This document shows, piece after piece, positions 58,511 to 64,000 of a stretch of 64,000 nucleotides of DNA. The translations under genes were made by a program, and so were the position numbers. Location: the NCBI GenBank assembly GCA_017622995.1, contig JAGAQA010000003.1:62001-126000 (forward strand), given 5' to 3'. The notes under the pieces were generated by a model. The model did no database searches, was not told the origin of the DNA, and worked only from the letters and a program-made list of their open reading frames with translations. Within the stretch, counting starts at the first letter, position 1. Every line of letters begins with the position of its first letter. The DNA is from Oscillospiraceae bacterium. Its GTDB lineage: Bacteria; Bacillota; Clostridia; Oscillospirales; Oscillospiraceae.

Positions 58511-59363
58511 TTGTCCATATGAACTATCGCTGGAACAGTTAATGCAAACATCCGTTGGCGCAAAGATTCAACAGGCGATTGAGATAATTCACAACATCCA
58601 AAACCATTATTTTGCAATTATCGAAAAGCAAGACGAGCTGGATGTGCTTGGAATCAGAACAGCTACGGTTATGGTATTTGCTGTTTTGAGAAAAATCGCA
58701 GAAGGTAAGCGTCCTTGCAGCTTTGATTCGGATGATTGGAAAGATATCACTGTTTCCATTTCTAAAAATGCTATCCTACCGGATGACGGGCAATACGCCG
58801 TTTATATCTTTGATTTATATGAAAGATACATTCGCTTTTCGGCAAATACGATTAAAGTGGTGGTATCTCCTAAAGTTGTCGATTCAGTTAATGCCCTAGC
58901 AGATGAGCTTCACTGCAAAGCAGAGGAGTTGAAGAGAGGAGAAATCTCCGAAGTAACGTACACAGAAGGATGCTTTTGGATTTGCCTTGAAGCAATGATC
59001 AAGCTGCTCGCCTCTACCACATTCTTGATGCAGGATAAAAGGATTTCGGAGTTTTCGCAGGCATTGGCATCACTTGCGTTCGAATATGGACGTCTGATGC
59101 TTTACAGCAGAGAGCAGGAAATTGTCAACCAGTTTATAGAATCGCAGCATCAAATGGACGATGAACTGGAACGCAAGTATGCAGGTTTCCTTGAAGAACT
59201 AAATAAGCAATCTGAGCAGTTCTATTCACTGATTGAAAACGCTTTCGCTCCCAATTTCAGAGATGCGTTTTTGAAGTCTGTCATCTTGGCAAATGTTGCA
59301 GGGGTAAAGCAGGATGAAATTCTTTCAAGCAGGGACGATATCGATTGCTTTTTCTTGGACTGA
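58491..59363 (+). CDS. Helical partner of the glycine-zipper protein
   Basis: A 290-residue soluble, alpha-helical protein (VGAKIQQAIEIIHNIQNHYFAIIEK, core IIHNIQNHYFAIIEK; EYGRLMLYSREQEIVNQFIES). No family is recognised. The ATG (GAAGATGGAGAAGAG) lies inside the last codons of the glycine-zipper gene, a 20-base overlap that indicates co-translation and probably complex formation. Together they form a two-gene plus-strand unit, divergent from the giant helicase and ended by the terminator at 59422. An effector/inhibitor or scaffold role is speculation. Confidence 0.65.
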   Translation: MEKSLSNCPYELSLEQLMQTSVGAKIQQAIEIIHNIQNHYFAIIEKQDELDVLGIRTATVMVFAVLRKIAEGKRPCSFDSDDWKDITVSISKNAILPDDGQYAVYIFDLYERYIRFSANTIKVVVSPKVVDSVNALADELHCKAEELKRGEISEVTYTEGCFWICLEAMIKLLASTTFLMQDKRISEFSQALASLAFEYGRLMLYSREQEIVNQFIESQHQMDDELERKYAGFLEELNKQSEQFYSLIENAFAPNFRDAFLKSVILANVAGVKQDEILSSRDDIDCFFLD

Positions 59364-59421
59364 CTGTAAAGCCATTTTGAAGTCTATTGATATGCTGTAA
59401 ACAGAAAGAAACATAAAAGTC

Positions 59422-59458
59422 AAAACCGCCAGTTTTCAGAACGAAAACTGGCGGTTTT
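59422..59458. terminator. 16-bp perfect hairpin terminator
   Basis: AAAACCGCCAGTTTTC and GAAAACTGGCGGTTTT are exact complements around AGAAC. The stem has T/A ends that work on both strands: it ends the plus-strand pair, and on the minus strand it directly follows a tRNA 3' end. Confidence 0.88.
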
Positions 59459-59496
59459 GGTCCGGGCTGCGGGACTTGAACCCACGGTCTCCTGGT
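59458..59496 (-). other. 3' half of a tRNA gene, possible attachment-site remnant
   Basis: On the minus strand the sequence reads anticodon-stem strand ACCAGG, variable loop, T arm GTGGG-TTCAAGT-CCCGC, acceptor strand AGCCCGG and ACCA. The first half of a tRNA (D arm and 5' anticodon stem CCTGG) is absent to the right. An acceptor starting with C and the A before CCA fit a proline tRNA best, but the identity is uncertain. Confidence 0.7.
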
Positions 59497-59535
59497 ATAA
59501 AAACTTTCAAACAGCTGTCCTGCTCTTTTCATCTG

Positions 59536-60426
59536 CTAGAACAAATCCAGCATGCTATCCAGATAGATGGCTTCACGAACATGGATCTGGTACTCCGGTT
59601 TGGTCATGTAATAGAGCAAAAACTCCAGAATCAAGGCGCTGCCAAGCCCGCGGCCTTCGATTTTGAAATTGGAAAAGCCCGTGGGGAGGTAAGTGTTCCG
59701 AATATCCTGGGCGCCGATAAAGCCAGGATTTGCCATGGCTTTGGAGAACCGATAACCCTCGTTACCGCCGGGAGCGGTGCAATGGTGGTCTTCGCAGCTT
59801 TCTCCCAGATTCTTGCGGCTGACATTCTCATAGCAGTTTTTTCTCTCGGTGCAGCCGAACCAGCAGCATTCGTTGCACAGAAGTTCCACCCTGTCCTTCT
59901 GGACATTTGTCAGGGTGTTCAGCTTGTCAAAGGCTTTGTTAAGTCGAAAATCCGGGACAACGTATCGGAAATCCTCCCGGTTCACTTCGTCCAGAAATTG
60001 CTGAAAATCCGTCAGCACCTTTGTGGTGGAGGATGCAAAGTAGAGGTTTGGGTAATTCCTTTTCATATACTCCAGCAGCAAATCCGAATGGACAATGACG
60101 CCGTTCCCTCCCATCTCATTGAACAGGGCGCAGAGACGGTTGCATTGTTTGTCCGAAAGATGTTCCTCCCGAAGCAGGGAGTTGCTGAAAGTCAGCCGGG
60201 CGGAAATGCCGTATTCCTGCGTCAATGCAAGAACTTCTCTGGGGTCATTGTCCCCAAACCCCACACGTCCCCCGCCCCAGACGCAGTCCGCAGGTGCGCC
60301 GTAGATGGAGCCGATGTCGCACCAGTCATAGAAGTATTCTCTATGCTCTCGGAAAAGAGGCAGAAAGGCGCGATAGAGTTCATAAAACTCGAATAGGCCG
60401 GGCAGATGGTAATGCGCCGTATTCAT
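59536..60426 (-). CDS. Uncharacterised Cys-rich protein, U32-peptidase-like
   Basis: A 296-residue soluble protein. It has GVIVHSDLLLEYMKRNYPNL (core VIVHSDLLLEY) in what looks like a TIM-barrel, and a cysteine cluster ELLCNECCWFGCTERKNCYENVS (core CNECCWFGCTERKNC), followed by CEDHHC. The barrel-plus-Cys layout recalls the U32/UbiU-UbiV iron-sulfur family, but the match is loose. The ATG overlaps the stop of the GNAT gene (ATGA), so the two form an operon. Confidence 0.6.
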   Translation of the reverse strand: MNTAHYHLPGLFEFYELYRAFLPLFREHREYFYDWCDIGSIYGAPADCVWGGGRVGFGDNDPREVLALTQEYGISARLTFSNSLLREEHLSDKQCNRLCALFNEMGGNGVIVHSDLLLEYMKRNYPNLYFASSTTKVLTDFQQFLDEVNREDFRYVVPDFRLNKAFDKLNTLTNVQKDRVELLCNECCWFGCTERKNCYENVSRKNLGESCEDHHCTAPGGNEGYRFSKAMANPGFIGAQDIRNTYLPTGFSNFKIEGRGLGSALILEFLLYYMTKPEYQIHVREAIYLDSMLDLF

Positions 60427-60950
60427 ACCCTTTTCATCACCTTCTCAAATCGGAACATCCCGTCAAAGTCCTCTTTCTTGCCGCCCTCCGGGGCATGGGG
60501 ATCCGGGTGTTTCTCGTTGAAAAACTCGACAATGTGGAACCCACAGCGATTCACATAGAAATGAATATTTCGCTTTTCAAAATAGGGCGTGCAGGTCTGC
60601 CAGACTTCCACTTCCGGATACAGCGCTTCGATTGCCCGCCACGCCGCGTAGCCGATCCCTTTGCTATGAACACCGGGCGCCACAAAGAGAAGCTCCAGGT
60701 CCCCCTGGGTTCCTTCCACCTTTACAACCACGCCGCCGACGGTTTCGTCGTTTTGGACAATCCGATACGCGGTACCACTGTCAATAGACGCTTCAATGGT
60801 CTGCCGGGAGATGATTTCCCCCTCTTCCTCAAAATGGTCATCCCGCAGGCCAAACTCCTCCATTGCGCCATATCGAAAGGCTTCCTGATTGTCCAGAATG
60901 AATTGATTTCTGTCCTCTTCCTCAAGAGGAACCAGTATTACATTCGCCAT
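60423..60950 (-). CDS. GNAT-family N-acetyltransferase
   Basis: A 175-residue acetyltransferase. The core has ETVGGVVVKVEGTQGDLELLFVAPGVHSKGIGYAAWRAIEAL, recognised by LFVAPGVHSKGIG as the acetyl-CoA loop, then PYFEKRNIHFYVNRCGFHIVEF, with core FYVNRCGF. The substrate is unknown. The start follows GGAGAAAAGAA. It is first in a two-gene minus-strand unit. Confidence 0.88.
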   Translation of the reverse strand: MANVILVPLEEEDRNQFILDNQEAFRYGAMEEFGLRDDHFEEEGEIISRQTIEASIDSGTAYRIVQNDETVGGVVVKVEGTQGDLELLFVAPGVHSKGIGYAAWRAIEALYPEVEVWQTCTPYFEKRNIHFYVNRCGFHIVEFFNEKHPDPHAPEGGKKEDFDGMFRFEKVMKRV

Positions 60951-61332
60951 TTCTTTTCTCCATCATAAATTCCGTTTTTTTCAAAGACAAGTCCCTTGTA
61001 CTTGCCTTATCCTTGCTTTTTCCAACATAGTATCACGGAAAGACACAAACTGCAAGACAACTTCCTCGATGCTGCTTTCCCTGCACGGAACTTAAAGTAA
61101 TCCGGGCTTTTCGGGGAAAGGTAACAACATCAGGCGTGACATGACTCAATAAAACATTTCCAAGGATCTTCGTTCTGTACCGATTTATTGGACTGTAATA
61201 AATTATAATAGAGCTAACAGCAAAGGAAGTAATAAACACCGAGCAGAAGATTTTTCTCCTATTCCCCCAAATTGGGGGCAACGAACCCCTTCCATTTATG
61301 CTATACTTCTGTCGAAAGAAGGAGGTGTTTTC
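60951..61332. promoter_or_regulatory. Intergenic region with a perfect palindrome
   Basis: A 382-base gap without a visible gene. CCCCCAA-A-TTGGGGG (61264-61278) is a perfect palindrome, and TATACT (61302-61307) is a plausible -10 for the small membrane gene that follows; the -35 is weak. Confidence 0.45.
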
Positions 61333-61509
61333 ATGAAAGGAATCGGCATCAGCCTGATCGTCTGGGGCTGTATCGGCATTCTCTTTGGTCTGCAAATGTT
61401 CGGAGATATCGGCATTGCCTGCATTTGGGCTTCTGTGGCGTCCATTCTCGCAGGCACTGGTTTTCTGAGCGTGAATAAGCAGATTCAGAATCTCTGGAAG
61501 CAGAAATGA
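61333..61509 (+). CDS. Small two-helix membrane protein
   Basis: A 58-residue protein with two hydrophobic segments (GISLIVWGCIGILFGLQMF and GIACIWASVASILAGTGFL) and a short basic tail (NKQIQNLWKQK). The ribosome site AAGGAGGTGTTTTC is strong and well placed. Its length and two-helix layout are common among small membrane proteins; no function can be given. A run of hairpins follows. Confidence 0.7.
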   Translation: MKGIGISLIVWGCIGILFGLQMFGDIGIACIWASVASILAGTGFLSVNKQIQNLWKQK

Positions 61510-61521
61510 TACTGATATTCA

Positions 61522-61670
61522 ATGAAAATGTTTCATTCGGCAGAATGGAACATTTTCATATGAAGATCATAATGAGACGGGTATCTATGATTTTCCATTC
61601 CGAAAATCATAGATACGACAACGCCGTCAGGCGGTGTCTTCTCAATAAAATTGTACAATTCTATTGAGAA
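61522..61670. repeat. Three consecutive hairpins
   Basis: Stem 1: 61522-61538 with 61543-61559 (17 bp, one G-U). Stem 2: GTATCTATGATTTTC (61581-61595) with its exact complement (61602-61616), 15 bp. Stem 3: TTCTCAATAAAATTG (61639-61653) with 61656-61670, one mismatch. The first may terminate the small membrane gene; the others are unexplained. Confidence 0.65.
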
Positions 61671-61683
61671 ATAGTATAAAAAA

Positions 61684-61707
61684 CCGCCAGAGCAAACACT
61701 CTGGCGG
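61684..61707 (-). terminator. Intrinsic terminator of the kinase gene
   Basis: CCGCCAGAG-N6-CTCTGGCGG is a perfect 9-bp stem; on the minus strand TTTTTTATAC follows. It lies just after the kinase stop codon. Confidence 0.85.
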
Positions 61708-61712
61708 CGACC

Positions 61713-62795
61713 CTACAGCACGAAGGATTCCAGCATGGATACCACGGCGACCACGCAAAAGAATAAAACAATATCCGCGATAGCAATTCCCAAAACCCGA
61801 AGTATCAGGTTTTTACTTCTCGTCAGGAAAAACTTTGACTGCACATTCAGATAGTTCCCCGTGAACAAAACGCAGGAGAAGAACGCGATTGTCGCGCCAA
61901 TCCGATTCACAATCAGGCGCAGCGGCGTGGCATCTGTCACCTGAATGTTCAGGCACAGGAACAGCAGGAAGGCATATCCCACAAAGGACAGCGCAGATAG
62001 CAGCAAATTGCCGGAACGGAACCCCGGTGGAAGGAACTTCCGCCAACCCGATTCCTTTGGTGTATCCGATGCGCTGACCGGCTTCAACACACACAGCGCT
62101 GCCAATAAGCTGTCGATACTGGAATAGCGTTGCTCAGGTGCCAGCTTGGTACATTTCACAATGATTCCCCTGAGTTTTCCTGTGGCTTTTTCCTCGGCAG
62201 GCAGCTTCCCAGTGAGCAAAACATTCATCAGGACACCCACCGCATAGATATCTGTCTGAACATTGGAGGCTCCAAAGCCGTACTGCTCCGGCGCGGCATA
62301 GCCCTGGGTTCCCAGGAGAACCGTGTCCTTTGCGGCCAAACAATCACAGTATTTCGCGGCGTTCATGTCCAGCAGCTTGACAATTCCGTCCTCCGTCAGC
62401 TTGATATTGGAAGGCTTAATGTCCCGGTTCACAATGGGCGGCACTGCGTGGTGGAACGCCTGGAGAATTTTGCAAAGCTGAATGGCAATGTCCAGCACCT
62501 GTGCTTCCGGCAGGTTTCCCTCCCAGGCAAGGATTTCTTCCAGCGTATCTCCGGGAATGTAGTCCTCAATCACCACCAAAGTGCTCCCATCCTCTACCAC
62601 ATGATGGATTTTTGGTGTATGATGAATGGGGTTATTCTTCAAATACCGGTATATGTCCTTGTTGAACACCGTCAGGGTTTTGCGCACATAGAACTTTCCG
62701 TTTCTCTGATCCTGCACCAGCCAGATACCGTGGCTTTCGTTTATCGGCGCAGCGTCCTTGTAATAGGACAGTTCCAGCTCCTGCTCTAATGTCAT
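61713..62795 (-). CDS. Membrane-anchored Ser/Thr protein kinase
   Basis: A protein of about 360 residues (370 if ATG 62825 is used). The kinase domain has the ATP-site Lys in FYVRKTLTV, VIEDYIPGDTLEEIL at the hinge, the catalytic loop VNRDIKPSNIKL (NRD for HRD) and LLDMNAAK in place of DFG; the Asp is kept. LLGTQGYAAPEQYG is the activation/APE segment. C-terminal to it are three or four membrane segments (LSFVGYAFLLFLCLN, IGATIAFFSCVLFTG, IADIVLFFCVVAVV). It should phosphorylate Ser/Thr in cytosolic partners; the divergent HTH gene next door is a natural candidate. Confidence 0.9.
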   Translation of the reverse strand: MTLEQELELSYYKDAAPINESHGIWLVQDQRNGKFYVRKTLTVFNKDIYRYLKNNPIHHTPKIHHVVEDGSTLVVIEDYIPGDTLEEILAWEGNLPEAQVLDIAIQLCKILQAFHHAVPPIVNRDIKPSNIKLTEDGIVKLLDMNAAKYCDCLAAKDTVLLGTQGYAAPEQYGFGASNVQTDIYAVGVLMNVLLTGKLPAEEKATGKLRGIIVKCTKLAPEQRYSSIDSLLAALCVLKPVSASDTPKESGWRKFLPPGFRSGNLLLSALSFVGYAFLLFLCLNIQVTDATPLRLIVNRIGATIAFFSCVLFTGNYLNVQSKFFLTRSKNLILRVLGIAIADIVLFFCVVAVVSMLESFVL

Positions 62796-62859
62796 CCCAT
62801 CACCCACTTTTGTTTGTCTTCCCATACTATATCACATTTTCCGCGAAGGGGGAAATACC

Positions 62860-63321
62860 TTGGAAAAGAAATCTACAGAAGAATTGGAAAACATTCTCGG
62901 CAATACCAGTCCGGACAGTATCGAAGCCTTTCTTCAGGAGCATTCCGGCAACATGATCGATGAGGAGAAGCCCTTCGCCAAGTACCTGCACCAGATCATC
63001 AGCCGCAATGGTCTGACCCAGCAGGAGGTGTTCATTCAGGCGGACTTCCCGGAACGGTTTGGGTACAAACTTCTTTCCGAAGAAAAGCGGACAAAGCAGC
63101 GGGATTACATCCTCAGGATTTGCTATGCCGCGAAAATGACGCTGGAGGAAACCCAGCGGGCACTCACTTTATACGGCATGGCTCCCCTTTACCCCCGGAT
63201 TCCGAGGGATGCCGTTCTGATGATCGCATTCAATAAGCGCTGCGGCTCTATTCTGGAAGTCAACGCGATGCTGGCCAGCCATAAGCTGCCGACCTTAAAA
63301 ACCAGTGGCAGTCTGGAATGA
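62860..63321 (+). CDS. HTH-like protein beside the kinase
   Basis: A 153-residue soluble protein. It starts at TTG with GGGGGAAATACC upstream. KPFAKYLHQIISRNGLTQQEVFIQADFPERFGYKLLSEEKRTKQRDYIL (core GLTQQEVFIQAD and RDYILRI) resembles a Cro/C1-type HTH. The C-terminal part (MTLEETQRALTLYGMAPLYPR, DAVLMIAFNKRCGS) is a conserved partner of kinases of this type. Divergent from the kinase by only 64 bases. It may read the phosphorylation state. Confidence 0.75.
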   Translation: MEKKSTEELENILGNTSPDSIEAFLQEHSGNMIDEEKPFAKYLHQIISRNGLTQQEVFIQADFPERFGYKLLSEEKRTKQRDYILRICYAAKMTLEETQRALTLYGMAPLYPRIPRDAVLMIAFNKRCGSILEVNAMLASHKLPTLKTSGSLE

Positions 63322-63354
63322 TTCAACAAAACCTACATGAAGGAGAGATGTATC

Positions 63355-64000
63355 ATGGCAAAAATCAAATGTGAAAACTGCGGAGCAAAGTACAACGGCA
63401 ACTTCTGCCCCATCTGCTCTACCCCCGCTCCCGAACAGCCCCAGAAAAAGAAGAAGAAATGGGTTCTGCCAGTCGTCATCGTGATCGTTCTGGTTTTGCT
63501 GGTGTCCTGCATCGCAGGCGGCGGGGAGGATGTGAAGCAGCCCTCCAATACCACAAACGGAAGCAATTCTTCTCAGGCATCGCCTTCCAAAGATTCCACC
63601 ACCAAGACTGAGAAAGCTCCTGCTGCTCAGGCTGTTTCCATTTCCGAGCAGGAGCTTTACAACAAGAACGGCATTGTGGTCACTGCGAAAAAGATGCAGG
63701 ACGGCATGTTTGGGCCGGAAATTTCTGTGGCTGTCGAAAATAACTCCGCACAGAACATTGTGGTTTCCACTCGCAGCCTGTCGGTAAACGATTTCATGCT
63801 GTCCACCTCCGGGCTGTACAGTGATGTAGCTGCCGGGAAGAAAGACAATGCTGAAATCAACCTGATGTCTTCCGAGCTTCGGGAGTCCGGCATTTCCACC
63901 ATTGGGGAGATTGCGTTCTATCTGAACATTTCCAACTCCGATACCTACAATACCATCGACACCACCGATCTGATTGCCATTCAAACCTCTGCCTCCGGCA
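63355..64000 (+). CDS. Zinc-ribbon membrane protein (3' end cut by window edge)
   Basis: 215 codons are visible. A zinc ribbon at the N-terminus (CENCGAKYNGNFCPIC) is followed by a Lys stretch, one membrane segment (WVLPVVIVIVLVLLVSCIAG), a Ser/Thr linker, and an extracellular part that looks like a beta-sandwich (GIVVTAKKMQDGMFGPEISVAVENNS, core EISVAVENNS). The start follows AAGGAGAGATGTATC. It is co-oriented with the HTH gene 33 bases upstream. Such proteins are common beside Ser/Thr kinases in Clostridia; function unknown. Confidence 0.8.
   Translation, partial: MAKIKCENCGAKYNGNFCPICSTPAPEQPQKKKKKWVLPVVIVIVLVLLVSCIAGGGEDVKQPSNTTNGSNSSQASPSKDSTTKTEKAPAAQAVSISEQELYNKNGIVVTAKKMQDGMFGPEISVAVENNSAQNIVVSTRSLSVNDFMLSTSGLYSDVAAGKKDNAEINLMSSELRESGISTIGEIAFYLNISNSDTYNTIDTTDLIAIQTSASG

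Noticed and set aside
59476-60396. 306-codon plus-strand frame opposite the U32-like and tRNA-fragment region
   Set aside because: Starts inside the tRNA remnant with the NPRSP-type peptide that antisense tRNA sequence often yields; the minus-strand gene has motifs and operon coupling.

Overview
The window reads as chromosomal DNA of an anaerobic gut Bacillota (Firmicutes), most likely Clostridia/Oscillospirales. This rests on strong AGGAGG ribosome sites, frequent ATGA gene overlaps, TTG/GTG starts, a class II (Firmicutes-type) GalT, a GPH sugar symporter, a CD1871A-type CXXC mini-protein, TnpV, and a yjdF riboswitch gene. No rRNA, complete tRNA or CRISPR array was found. Species cannot be named from sequence reading alone.

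Layout. (1) 1-9.2 kb: a lactose/galactose operon on the minus strand in the order lacZ, GPH symporter, galK, galT, galE (galE runs off the left edge), with a divergent AraC regulator; lactose is imported, split, and its galactose enters the Leloir pathway. (2) 9.2-9.9 kb: two gene remnants (isochorismatase-like and sigma region 4-like) that look like a recombination scar. (3) 9.9-12.1 kb: a membrane redox module (TlpA-like lipoprotein, CXXC mini-protein, NapH-like 4Fe-4S membrane protein). (4) 12.2-18.7 kb: cation homeostasis (TrkH, two separate TrkA-type subunits, a TPR protein, CorA, and a KdpDE-like two-component pair without the Kdp pump). (5) 18.8-22.2 kb: a TetR repressor and ABC exporter sharing an operator architecture, then a small lipoprotein. 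(6) 22.5-27.1 kb: acetyltransferase, EamA transporter, and an OmpR-type two-component system beside an HtrA-like protease.

(7) 27.4-33.2 kb is mobile: a TnpV pair inside short inverted repeats, the 3' half of a tRNA-Ala(GGC) gene, a tyrosine integrase, a RepA-like ATPase, an excisionase, MobC without a visible relaxase, a long array of degenerate repeats, and a TfoX C-terminal protein whose start codon reads ACG. (8) 33.5-37.1 kb: a uracil-DNA-glycosylase-like/SDR fusion, a flavodoxin-like reductase, and an MFS transporter. (9) 37.1-42.8 kb: a possible defence segment with a three-gene operon (MBL-fold hydrolase, unknown protein, membrane protein) divergent from an AAA15 ATPase, then an AAA+ ATPase behind a nested palindrome. 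(10) 42.8-49.3 kb: small accessory genes, a yjdF riboswitch and gene, a macro-domain protein, and a Fic protein. (11) 49.4-59.4 kb: a SAP-domain protein, a possible small RNA, a 2,124-residue DUF4145/DUF4011 helicase-nuclease, and a glycine-zipper membrane protein with a helical partner, ending at a second tRNA 3' fragment. (12) 59.5-64 kb: a GNAT protein, an unknown Cys-rich protein, a cluster of hairpins, a membrane-anchored Ser/Thr kinase, an HTH protein and a truncated zinc-ribbon protein.

The best candidates for undescribed biology are the helicase/SAP/glycine-zipper neighbourhood with its orphan transcription unit (49.4-59.4 kb), the MBL/unknown/membrane operon facing an AAA15 ATPase (37.1-40.8 kb), and the repeat array of the mobile element (32.1-32.7 kb). 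All functional links are inferred from reading sequence; no searches were run.
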